From positions 496,001-560,000 of the forward strand of contig OY761986.2 of assembly GCA_963665155.2 (NCBI GenBank): DNA of 64,000 nt. Reading direction: 5' to 3'. Each line of letters starts with the position of its first letter. Position 1 is the first letter of the stretch. The position numbers and the translations under genes were made by a program. Source of the stretch: UBA1141 sp963665155 (GTDB lineage Bacteria; Chloroflexota; Dehalococcoidia; Lucifugimonadales; UBA3495). Shown here in pieces: positions 53,904-62,879 of this stretch. The notes under the pieces are model-generated. The model was not told where the DNA came from and searched no databases. It saw only the letters and a list, made by a program, of their open reading frames with translations.

Positions 53904-54914
53904 GTGGATAAGCAGCAACTAGTTGATACCGCTCAAGCGCTTGTCGCAAAGTCCAAAGGCATTCTTGCGGCGGATGAAAGCGGTGGCACAATCAAGCGAA
54001 GGTTCGACTCCATCAATGTGGAGTCTACGGAAGAGAATAGGCGCAACTATCGGGAGATGCTCTTTCGTACCGCGGGCGCTTCTGAGTATATTAGTGGCGT
54101 GATTTTGTTCGATGAAACCATTCGCCAAAACGGGGCCGACGGCACGCGTATGGTGAAGGTTTTAGAGGACCAAGGCATTATTCCCGGCATCAAAGTTGAT
54201 AAAGGGACGCAAGCTCTGCCAGGCGCTCCCGACGAACTTGTAACTGAGGGTCTCGATGGTTTGCGGGAGCGGCTTAAAGAATACGCTGAGTTGGGAGCCC
54301 GCTTTGCCAAGTGGCGTGCGGTCATCTCAATCGGAGGCGGCATACCTTCGACCTACTGTATCGCCGCAAATGCCCATGCCTTGGCTCGCTACGCCGCCCT
54401 GAGTCAAGAAGCCGGCCTGGTACCTATTGTGGAGCCCGAAGTCTTGAGGGACGGAGACCACAGTATTGACGATTGCTTCGAAGCCAGCACGTTTACCCTC
54501 CAGGAAGTTTACCGGCAGTTGATCGAGCAGAAGGCGTTCTTGGAAGGCACTCTGCTGAAACCCAGCATGATCATATCCGGTGGTGCCGCCGCCGACCGAG
54601 CCAATCCGGAAGAGGTTGCCGAGAAAACCATAGACTGTTTCAAACGCACGGTGCCTGCCGCAGTCACTGGCGTGGTTTTCCTTTCCGGCGGGGAAGCCGA
54701 CGACTCCGTGACCTCCAATCTTAATGCGATAAACCAACGAGTCGCTGAGGTCGGCGCACCCTGGGAACTAAGTTTCTCCTTCGGTCGAAGCCTGCAAGGG
54801 GATCCACTTAAAGCGTGGGCGGGCAGTTCCGCAAACTTAGAGTTGGCCACAAACGCTTTCTATAACCGGGCCAAATTGACTAGCGACGCCCGGCAAGGCA
54901 AGTACGTCAGCTAG
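53904..54914 (+). CDS. Class I fructose-bisphosphate aldolase
   Basis: Schiff-base aldolase of the animal/plant type, 336 residues. The GTG at 53904 sits seven bases behind AAGGAGG (53890-53896); the GTG at 53898 is too close. Key parts: GILAADESGGTIKRRFDSI at the N-terminus, SGVILFDETIRQ, GIKVDKGTQALPGAPDE with a phosphate-binding lysine, FAKWRAVISIG, LVPIVEPEVLRDGDHSID, and GTLLKPSMIISG with the Schiff-base lysine. The last residues lack the animal-type tyrosine end and read GKYVS. It pairs with fbp upstream. Confidence 0.93.
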   Translation: MDKQQLVDTAQALVAKSKGILAADESGGTIKRRFDSINVESTEENRRNYREMLFRTAGASEYISGVILFDETIRQNGADGTRMVKVLEDQGIIPGIKVDKGTQALPGAPDELVTEGLDGLRERLKEYAELGARFAKWRAVISIGGGIPSTYCIAANAHALARYAALSQEAGLVPIVEPEVLRDGDHSIDDCFEASTFTLQEVYRQLIEQKAFLEGTLLKPSMIISGGAAADRANPEEVAEKTIDCFKRTVPAAVTGVVFLSGGEADDSVTSNLNAINQRVAEVGAPWELSFSFGRSLQGDPLKAWAGSSANLELATNAFYNRAKLTSDARQGKYVS

Positions 54915-54987
54915 ACTGGGAAGCAACCGGTAGTCTTCGCGGACCTGATGTTCGCGGACTCGATTCTCAAAGCACCTTAGGTGAGAT

Positions 54988-55024
54988 AAAGGGACCTGCT
55001 GAAACTGACAGTGGGTCCCTTTTC
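54988..55024 (+). terminator. Terminator after the fbp-aldolase operon
   Basis: AAAGGGACC and GGTCCCTTT form a 9-bp stem around a 17-base loop, followed by TTCTGTTTT. It lies 74 bases after the aldolase stop. Confidence 0.7.
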
Positions 55025-55138
55025 TGTTTTCAAGCGGCCCCGCCCCGGTGGATGTCTTTGGCAACGTGGCAAGGATGGCCGCAACCATTTCGCCGACCGC
55101 GTTCGGGTTCGGTTGGACTTCATAGCGGGCCAGCCGAT

Positions 55139-55351
55139 TTACGCTGCGGAGGTCGCAGGTGCTGGCGAATTGGCCACAGAGCGAGCCATTTCAATCTCCA
55201 GACCACCCTCCACCCGAAACGACTCCAAAGCCAACTCCTGTTCTGGTGTCAGGTAATGGCCGCACTGTAAACAGGCCACATAAGCACCGTGAGTATCCCT
55301 ATCGCCATGCAGGTCTCCGCCGCACTTTGGGCAACCTTTTAACCAATACAA
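55139..55351 (-). CDS. Small zinc-ribbon protein
   Basis: 70 residues from a TTG at 55351, seven bases behind GGGAGG. Two Cys pairs, GCPKCGGDLHGDRDTHG and YVACLQCGHYLTPEQ, form a zinc ribbon, followed by a short acidic helix. No other domain. Such proteins are common but unassigned. It lies after the receiver gene on the same strand, 60 bases away, so it may be cotranscribed with it. Confidence 0.6.
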   Translation of the reverse strand: MYWLKGCPKCGGDLHGDRDTHGAYVACLQCGHYLTPEQELALESFRVEGGLEIEMARSVANSPAPATSAA

Positions 55352-55411
55352 CTTTTTTCCTCCCTTAGGATCATCCAGATCCTCCCCGATTCGAAGAACA
55401 GTAATTGCTTG

Positions 55412-55792
55412 TTAACCATCAAATTCGGATAGTTGTGATTCCAGTTTTCGCACCAAATCCCAAGGATCGAAGGGTTTGGCAATAAAACGGTCTCCCAGCC
55501 CACCGTAAATGCTGGACACTTCAGCACTACCCATACTAGATATGACGACCCATGCTGGCTTTTTGTTCCCGCCCTCGTGATTGTAATTATCTATAGGGGG
55601 CAGCCGGTCCAACACTTCTTGGCCCCTATGTTCGGGCAAACTAAGGTCCAACACTACCGCATCAGGGGGCTGAAGCTCCAAAATTCGCAAGGCCTCAGAT
55701 CCATTGTTGGTTTCAGCGGTCTCAAACCCGGCGGCGTCAAAGGCAAACCGAAGCATTTTCCTGATTCCCGGGTCAGCTTCTACCAACAGCAC
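55412..55792 (-). CDS. Stand-alone response-regulator receiver
   Basis: About 126 residues forming one receiver domain: MLLVEADPGIRKMLRFAFDA (acidic pocket, reduced to EAD), AVVLDLSLPEHRG with the phosphorylated aspartate, VVISSMGSAEV with the conserved serine, and FIAKPFDPWDLVRKLESQL with the lysine. No output domain follows. The start is uncertain: the frame is open a little upstream (QKQFRVLLVEAD), with no ribosome site at the GTG at 55792. It may be a phosphotransfer partner of the large kinase gene at 56103, which ends 310 bases upstream on the same strand. Confidence 0.75.
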   Translation of the reverse strand: MLLVEADPGIRKMLRFAFDAAGFETAETNNGSEALRILELQPPDAVVLDLSLPEHRGQEVLDRLPPIDNYNHEGGNKKPAWVVISSMGSAEVSSIYGGLGDRFIAKPFDPWDLVRKLESQLSEFDG

Positions 55793-56102
55793 TCGGAATT
55801 GTTTTTGGCAACCGATCGTGTCTGTTGAATCACACGTATCTCGTCACACCCGTTCAAATGGTTATAGAGTCGTTTGTGCGCCATCACCCTTGGTCTGGGT
55901 CAAATCTAATTCACGTCCATGAAGCTGACGTGAATACCATACGCAGGGAACGTGAAGAATCCGTGAACGTCTGACGTGAACGTGTAAAACGGAAGGCTGG
56001 CGGGGGTCTTGAGGCAATATGGATTTGGAGGTTCCGACCCTGTGTCGGGTCGTACATATAGGGTTGAAGAAACCAGCGAAAATGTAGAGGAAGATTGGTT
56101 GA

Positions 56103-58506
56103 TTAGCTGGGGCGGGGCATCCGGTAACCCACTTGCGGTTCGGTAAAAACATAAGTGGGGTTGCGAGCGTCGTCACCTAGTTTGCGGCGCAGGTTGCGGA
56201 TAAACGAGCGGACCAGATCGGTTTCCCCCGAATATTCGGGGCCCCATACCCGGTGCAGAATCTGGTCGTGGGTCAAAACGAGGCCAGCATGAGTCGCCAA
56301 CTCATAAAGCACTTTATACTCAGTCGCCGAGATGGAAATCGGATTTCCTCCAACCGTCACCCGGCGTTCCCCAAAATTGAGGCTCAACTCGCCCAAAGTG
56401 AACGTCGGCCGAACCTCTATCTGGTCGGGTATCAACCGGCGGCGTAGAGAAACCTCAATACGGGCCAGCAACTCCGACGGAGAAAAGGGTTTAGTTATAT
56501 AATCATCGGCTCCAGATTTCAGGGCGTTAACCATGTCCTCTTCCCGGTCTCTAGCTGTTAGAAACACCACTGGGACTCCGGATACTTCTCGGATACTCCG
56601 AAGCAGGTCATACCCGCTGGTGCCGGACAACACAATATCCAGCAGCACCAGGTCCGGCTGTTCGTCTTCCAACAAGTCCATCACCCGGTTCGGCTCGTCG
56701 GTCAAGATAACATGGTATCCGCCTTCTTCCAGAGAACGCTGCAAATACCTGCGTACTTGGCTATCAACATCCACGGCCAGAATCTTGGTGCGTTCGCCGG
56801 GTCTCCTCACTCGACCCAAATGTTCGGTGCGGTTGGCTGTTGCCGCCTTGATTGCAGTCTTAGGAGCGGTAGCCACGGGCAGCGTAAAACTGAAAGTGGC
56901 GCCTCTACCCGTCCCCGCGCTGTCGGCCCAGATGCGCCCACCGTGAGCCTCGACGATGCCTTTGCAGATGGCCAAGCCAAGCCCGGTTCCCGCCAGTCCG
57001 CGGCCAGCGTCGTCGTGGACGCGGGAGAACTTCCGGAACAGGTGTGGCAATCTGTCCTTGGGAATGCCGCGGCCCCGGTCGCGAATTTGGATGGTCACGT
57101 ACACTCCGTCATGGGTGACGTTGATGCCGATCGGAGACGCCACGGGGGAAAACTTGGCTGCGTTGGTGAGCAGATTGGTTAGCACTTGGACTATGCGCGT
57201 TGAGTCGGCATTGACCATGGGAGCGTCATCCGGAAGCTGAATTTGGAGTTCCTGCAGGCTATCGCTCCTCTGAAAAACAGCCTTGGCCTCGGTCAGCATA
57301 GCCTCCAAGCCGTTGGCTTCCACACTGACCGAAAGGTAGCCGGTTTCAATTCGCGTCATATCCAGCAAATTGTCTACCAAGTCCCTCAACCGGTCTGCTT
57401 GCTCGTCAATGATCTCGAAAAATTCTCGGGCTTCCTGTTCGCTGACCGGCCTTCGGCTGCCCAACACAGTAGCCGCCGAGCCTTTTATAGCGGTTAACGG
57501 TGTCCTCAGTTCGTGACTGACAATTCCCGGAAATTCATTGCGTAATCGCTCCACTTCCGCAACTGGGGTCAAGTCTTGAATCACTCCGATGGCCGCCGTA
57601 ACCTCCCCGAGCGAGGAATATACAGGAGTGGCGTTGACCAGTGTGGGGATGGTGCGACCGTCGGGGAATTCCAAGCTAATCTCTTCGGCCCGCACACTCT
57701 CTCCCATTTCCATGGACCGATGCAATGGGAGTTCCTCAGCTTGGTACTCCCGCCCGTCGGGGCGGCGGTACACAACTCCTTGCTGGTAGCGGCTCAGCGA
57801 ATCATTTTGGTTGGTGTGTCACGCCCAAGATGCGTTCTGCTTCACGATTGACCAATACTATAAGCCGGGTTCCAGCGTCCACCACCATTACCTCAACCGG
57901 AGAGGTATCCACCAGAACTTGTAGGCGCAACCGCTCCGACTGGGCCTCCTGATAGCTTTGCGCATTGCGTATGGCTAAAGAGCCTTGGTCGGCGAATAGG
58001 GTCAACAGAGATTCGTCCTCGCCGCTAAATACCGGGGCGCCTTCTTTTTCGGCTAGGTACAGGTTTCCCAGATTTTCGTTTCCGTGGCGTAAAGGGATAC
58101 CTAGGAAACTTTTCATTGGTGGGTGGTTGACTGGGAATCCGACGGAGTTCGCATGTTGGGTAAGGTCGGCCAGCCTAAGAGGTTGGTCTAGGCCTGGAAG
58201 GAGACTTAAAACACCGGCCCCTTGTGGAGGGTCTCCGATTCTTTCCCGCTCGTCATTTGTGATCCCGTGGCTAAAAAACTGGGTTATTTTCCCTGACGTG
58301 TCGAACACCGCTAGTATCCCATATCGGGCCTTGGTCAAATCGCAAGCTGCGTCCACCACACTTTGTAATACGGTGGCCAGGTCCAGGCTGGAAGTAATAC
58401 GCCGTCCAAGGTCGCTGACAAGGGAAAGCGTGTCTCTTAGGCGGAGGTTTTCCGACTTCAGGGCCTCTAGTTCCTGCGTTTTCTCATTTTCCGGCGTAGT
58501 TGGCAC
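56103..58506 (-). pseudogene. GAF-PAS histidine kinase fused to an OmpR-type response regulator, one frameshift
   Basis: Two frames make one large sensor. The first (GTG 58506) has a coiled start, a GAF domain (about 30-180) and the beginning of a PAS domain, stopping after ILGVTHQPK at TGA near 57806. The other frame resumes at DSLSRYQQGVVYRRPDGREY and ends the PAS. It then gives the HisKA box FPGIVSHELRTPLTAIKG (phospho-His), the ATPase boxes NLLTNAAKFSP, RDRGRGIP and GTGLGLAICKGIVEAHGG, a receiver (VLLDIVLSGTSGYD with the Asp, YITKPFSPSEL with the Lys) and a winged helix (ATEYKVLYELATHAGLVLTH, then SFIRNLRRKLGDD). The whole would be about 800 residues. A single-base indel in an A4T stretch explains the split; an assembly error is as likely as mutation. 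Confidence 0.85.
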
Positions 58507-58806
58507 GTATTCAATTTTAACATGTCAGAGACAGGCGGGTGCAGGGGTACGCACGCAGGCATCGCGTCAACTGCGTGGCTCATTCTGCGTGCCTTGTCCC
58601 GAGTGAGGCAAGGAAAGTATGAGGGATGTACCCGGGCGGTACCCACCGCCGTTCTGAGGTGCTGCCCAAGCTCGGCGTTGGCGTACGTTCAGTAACACCG
58701 CTTGGAGAACAAGTGTGATAGCTATTTACGGCAAGGTGCTGGAGGCACCGTAAGGGCTGATACCCAGATTGCGTTCTCAGCTCACTCTCGGGACGTCAGC
58801 TGAGGT
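58507..58806. other. Intergenic region with several GC-rich hairpins, no gene seen
   Basis: About 300 bases between the aspS stop and the kinase start. Short palindromes stand out (GGCGGT-ACCC-ACCGCC near 58637; GGTGC-TGGA-GCACC near 58737; CCTTG...CAAGG near 58592). They suggest RNA structure, but it matches no tRNA, RNase P, SRP or tmRNA pattern that I can recognise. Confidence 0.35.
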
Positions 58807-60597
58807 TTAGTCGGTAATCCGCAGGGAGAGCTCGTCAAGTTGGGACTGAGCCACCGGAGCAGGAGAATCGAATAGTGGGTCGGCTCCGCTCTGGGTTTTG
58901 GGGAACGCAATGACTTCTCGTATGGACGTGTTCCCGGTCAAAATTGCCACCAAACGGTCGATGCCGGGTGCAATTCCGCCATGGGGAGGGGCCCCGTACT
59001 CGAAGGCTTCGAGAATTTGCCCAAAACGGCTGCCTGTTTCATCCGCATCGTAACCCAGAATAGCGAATATCTTTTCCTGTAGCCCCCGTTTGTGGATGCG
59101 TATGCTGCCGCTGGCCAACTCCGATCCGTTGCAGACCATGTCATATGCCTTGGACTTGATGCTGCCCAAGTCATCGCCGTCCAGCATGGCTTCCTGGCCT
59201 TCCGCCGGGGAAGTAAATGGATGGTGAGAGGAATCCCAGCGATTGGCGTCATCGTTCCAGTCGAATAGCGGAAACTCGGTTATGAAGGCAAAGGCCAAGC
59301 TATCAGGGTCGGCCAATGCCAAGCGCTGGGCCAGATGCCCGCGCATGGCGCTCAACCAAACGTTTACTTGTTTTTCCTGGCCGGCCATCAGCATTATTAG
59401 GTCGCCTGGGCTGGCTCCCATGCGGTCAGCCAAGCGCTGGCTCCATTCGCTGGTCATCCGTAACCCGGCGGAATAGAGAATTTCTTCGTCGCTCATGTCT
59501 TTTATAGGTCCCGTCCCCCGGAAGCGTAAGTGACTCAAGCCACCGGCGCCAGCCTCCTTGGCGGTATCTTCCAACTCGCGCATCACGGCACCGGTGTATT
59601 GCGCTTGCTGGGGCACGACAAAGCCTTTGATGATGCCGTCCCGCTCCACTGTGGATAAAAAGACCCGGAACTCGGTTTCGCCAGCAAGATCGCTAACTTC
59701 GGTCATTTTCAGCCCGAAGCGCAAATCGGGTTTGTCCGTGCCATAAGAGGACATGGCTTCATCGTAGGTAAGCCTGTAAAAAGGTTTGCGCAAGTTTTTC
59801 AACGGTGTTACGGAGTCGATGAGGCCCGTGTAAAGTTCCTCGGTCAACTGAAGGACATCCTCTTCATCTACAAAGCTCATTTCCAAGTCGAGTTGTGTAA
59901 ACTCCAGTTGACGATCGGCCCGGAGGTCCTCGTCCCTGAAACAGCGGGCGATTTGGAAATATTTCTCGACGCCGGACACCATCAAAAGCTGCTTGAGCTG
60001 CTGCGGCGACTGGGGCAAGGCGTAAAAATTACCGGGCTGCAAGCGGCTGGGTACCAAAAAGTCTCGTGCGCCCTCGGGTGTGCTTTTAATTAGTATAGGC
60101 GTCTCAATCTCCAGGAAGCCGCGGGCGTCCAGGAAGTCCCGAATGTACTTAACCGCCCTGTGCCGTAGCGTCAAGTTGCGAAGCATTGGAGGGCGACGCA
60201 AGTCCAAATATCGATACCTCAGGCGGAGGCTTTCGTCGGCGCCGGCGTCTTCCGCAATGTAAAAGGGAGGCGTCAAAGATTGATTGAGCACCGTCGCTTC
60301 GTCGGCAACTACCTCAACCATCCCGGTGTCCATGCCGGGGTTTTCACTGCCCTCCGGTCTACGCTTAACCGTGCCTTTAATCTGGACCACCCATTCCGAC
60401 CGTAGTTGTTGGGCGATCTCATAAGCCTGAGAAGAGAGCTCAGGATTTAATACAACCTGCACCAAGCCGGAGCGGTCCCGCAGGTCTATGAAAATTATTC
60501 TACCGTGGTCCCGTCTCCGGTCCACCCAACCCGCCAGGGTTTGGTGGCTGTCAATGTCTGTCTCCCTGAGGGAGCCGCATTCAGCGGTCCTTATCAC
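58807..60597 (-). CDS. aspS: Aspartyl-tRNA synthetase
   Basis: Charges tRNA-Asp (and perhaps tRNA-Asn). 596 residues from the GTG at 60597, behind AGGAGAAACCGC. It has the OB-fold anticodon domain (TLAGWVDRRRDHGRIIFIDLRDRSGLVQVV) and class II motif 2 (ARCFRDEDLRADRQLEFTQLDLEMSF). The bacterial GAD insertion follows (about 290-410), and motif 3 is GIAPGIDRLVAIL. The HHPFTSP stretch is the bacterial-type active-site loop. Length and domains are those of the bacterial enzyme. Confidence 0.97.
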   Translation of the reverse strand: MIRTAECGSLRETDIDSHQTLAGWVDRRRDHGRIIFIDLRDRSGLVQVVLNPELSSQAYEIAQQLRSEWVVQIKGTVKRRPEGSENPGMDTGMVEVVADEATVLNQSLTPPFYIAEDAGADESLRLRYRYLDLRRPPMLRNLTLRHRAVKYIRDFLDARGFLEIETPILIKSTPEGARDFLVPSRLQPGNFYALPQSPQQLKQLLMVSGVEKYFQIARCFRDEDLRADRQLEFTQLDLEMSFVDEEDVLQLTEELYTGLIDSVTPLKNLRKPFYRLTYDEAMSSYGTDKPDLRFGLKMTEVSDLAGETEFRVFLSTVERDGIIKGFVVPQQAQYTGAVMRELEDTAKEAGAGGLSHLRFRGTGPIKDMSDEEILYSAGLRMTSEWSQRLADRMGASPGDLIMLMAGQEKQVNVWLSAMRGHLAQRLALADPDSLAFAFITEFPLFDWNDDANRWDSSHHPFTSPAEGQEAMLDGDDLGSIKSKAYDMVCNGSELASGSIRIHKRGLQEKIFAILGYDADETGSRFGQILEAFEYGAPPHGGIAPGIDRLVAILTGNTSIREVIAFPKTQSGADPLFDSPAPVAQSQLDELSLRITD

Positions 60598-60776
60598 GCG
60601 GTTTCTCTCCTGGCTCGATTAACGTATCCGCTATCGAATTAATAAAGTCTTGAAATAACAAACCTACTTAGTAATCCCACGAGCGACCATTGTAACCGGT
60701 TGACCTTGGAACAAGCTTTGCGCCTTGGCGCTCTGGATTGATGAGTTTGCTGCCTAACGACCAGATGGTCGAAACC

Positions 60777-62576
60777 CTACAATCCAGGAAAACGCTCGAA
60801 GATGTTTTCAAATGGACTGTCCTGGGGGGAGCCCATCTCCGCAACCGACGCCGCCAACTGGTTGGGGTCGCTGAGCGGAGGCAGGCATACCGTGTTCAGG
60901 CACACATGGGCCAACGCTGGCGGCGAAAGATCCTCGGCCAGCGTGGGTCGAATTTCTAGATGAGGGTAGGGTACTCTGGTTGCGGCGCGAACCATCGCCT
61001 GGGTGCTGGCATCCTGGGTCGGGCCCTCAATTGTAATCTCCACCGGAGAGTTCAGCCAAAGGTCCACGGCCAGACCGTAACCTGCCGCAAACTCCCCATG
61101 CTCCCGGTAGGTCTCTGCGAAGGCGCTCAGCGTGGCTTCAGCCACCCGCCTGTAATCGTCGTTGGCGGCGACGTGCCCGAGTTTTAAGAGTCCCAAAGCC
61201 GCCGGTAGGTTCTCGGCCAGGTGCTTCTCCCGAACCTCCATGTAGCCGATTGGGTCGGGATCACCTTCTCCAACCCGTTCCACGTCGAAAAATCCGCCAT
61301 TCGCATCATCAAAAAACTTCTCTATCATCTCGTAGGCCACCGACTTGGCGCGTTCGAGGTAGACGCTCTGGGCGGTGTGATTGTGGGCTGAAAGCAGCGC
61401 TAGAAGGAGTTGGGCCCAATCGCCCAGAAATGCTGGGACATTACTGGGTCCGTCACCGTCGTAAACGTGGCTGAGTTTCCCGGCCTGAGCAGCCTCGTCC
61501 AGAGTCTTTAGCACCGCTATGGCGGTATTGGCCAAGTCGGGACGGCCCAGTTTTACCGATGCGTCCAACAAAACCGAAACAGCCAGGGCATTGCCTGCTG
61601 CGTAGCATGACGGGTCCACGGATGGCGGGGCATGTTCTTGGCGGTCCAGGAGGGTCAAGCCGAAGTAATCGGAGTGTGCCCCCTGACTCCCCCGGAATCC
61701 GGGGATTTGCGGGTCGAACAAGGTACCGACTATAAAGTCGATACAACGGCTTGCCGCCTCTTGGTAGTCATCGTTGTCCAGAAGCAGCCAAGCGTCCATG
61801 TAGACCCGCGCCAGGTTCAGGTTATCTTCCAGCAGCTTTTCCCATTGGGCTTCCGACCAGTCGGCATTGGCGCAATGGCGGAAGAACCCCCCTTCTTGAC
61901 TATCGAACACGCTGCTTGCGGCCATGGAATCCAGCGTTTTGGTCAACATTGCCCGGTAGAAGTCCTCTTGTGTGGTGCGGGTTAAATGAACCAAGAATGC
62001 CAAGACCGGAGGATTGGGGAATTTCGGCTCTTCGCCAAAACCACCGTTGGCAGGGTCGTATGCTCCAGCAAGGGCTCTGGCGGGTCGGTTAACTAGGACG
62101 GAGGATATTTCAGCTCCGGCCTTAACATTGCTTGCCTTCTCTTTATGAACCCTCAAAAGTTCCCGGGCATGCTCGTAAATCTGGTGTCTGTCTTCTCCGT
62201 AGGCTTTCTGCACTTCCAACAGCATGGCCAGAAACTGGTCGGGAGGCAGGTATGTCGCCCCGCCTATGAGTCCACCATGACCTGTCAAGAAAGCGGTGGT
62301 GGGCCATCCGCCAACGTTGTAGCGGACGTTGATGTCGGGGCGATGGTCGCTGTCTACTCGGATGGGAATGTATTGCTCGTTTATTATCCGGACCACGTCG
62401 GGGTCGGAGTAGGAAGTCTCATCCATCACATGGCACCAGTAGCACCACACGGCGGATACGGCCAAAAGCACCGGCCTATTCTCCGCGCGGGCTTGCGCGA
62501 AAGCCGGCTCGCCCCACGGTTGCCAGTTAATCAGATGGGCCTGATTGGGATTTGGAGAAAATCTAAAGTATGCCAA
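60777..62576 (-). CDS. DUF255/YyaL-type thioredoxin-like protein with glycosidase-like barrel
   Basis: 599 residues. The N-terminal 150 are a thioredoxin-like domain: LINWQPWGEPAFAQARAENR, LLAVSAVWCYWCHVMDETSY (the family's CxxCH motif, here CYWCH), IPIRVDSDHRPDINVRYNVG and GWPTTAFLTGHG. The remainder is an (alpha/alpha)6 barrel like N-acylglucosamine epimerase (GGFGEEPKFPNPPVLAFLVH; VYMDAWLLLDNDDYQEAASR). This is the SSP411/YyaL family, found in all domains, with no settled function. Most relatives are about 680 residues, so this one is slightly short. The TTG at 62576 has no strong ribosome site, and the start could be elsewhere nearby. Confidence 0.85.
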   Translation of the reverse strand: MAYFRFSPNPNQAHLINWQPWGEPAFAQARAENRPVLLAVSAVWCYWCHVMDETSYSDPDVVRIINEQYIPIRVDSDHRPDINVRYNVGGWPTTAFLTGHGGLIGGATYLPPDQFLAMLLEVQKAYGEDRHQIYEHARELLRVHKEKASNVKAGAEISSVLVNRPARALAGAYDPANGGFGEEPKFPNPPVLAFLVHLTRTTQEDFYRAMLTKTLDSMAASSVFDSQEGGFFRHCANADWSEAQWEKLLEDNLNLARVYMDAWLLLDNDDYQEAASRCIDFIVGTLFDPQIPGFRGSQGAHSDYFGLTLLDRQEHAPPSVDPSCYAAGNALAVSVLLDASVKLGRPDLANTAIAVLKTLDEAAQAGKLSHVYDGDGPSNVPAFLGDWAQLLLALLSAHNHTAQSVYLERAKSVAYEMIEKFFDDANGGFFDVERVGEGDPDPIGYMEVREKHLAENLPAALGLLKLGHVAANDDYRRVAEATLSAFAETYREHGEFAAGYGLAVDLWLNSPVEITIEGPTQDASTQAMVRAATRVPYPHLEIRPTLAEDLSPPALAHVCLNTVCLPPLSDPNQLAASVAEMGSPQDSPFENIFERFPGL

Positions 62577-62879
62577 GTTTAAATCCGAAGCTCCCGTTCG
62601 GGTGGGAGCGATAAGCTTTCATATGTCGCCTGTTAGCGTGCTCTCGATAAGCTCAGGCGTCGAATTACGCCTGGAGCCTAGTAACGTTAGCATAGCGCCC
62701 TGGCATTTACAATCGAAGCTACGGCCAAGCCGACCTGCAGCCTGTCACGTGACCGCAGAATGATCATCCCTGCCCACGCCGTAATCCAAACAATGGGCTG
62801 TCAGGGGTGCGTTTTGTGAGGCCGGTGGGGGCCGGGTAACCGGTGTGACGTAATATCGACATGCCGCTGAGTGCCCAGT
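62577..62879. other. Intergenic region, nothing recognised
   Basis: About 300 bases between the helicase stop and the DUF255 gene. No gene or terminator of confidence. Confidence 0.35.

Noticed and set aside
58507..58806. RNase P, SRP, 6S or tmRNA gene
   Set aside because: Hairpins are present, but none of the conserved core sequences of these RNAs could be found.
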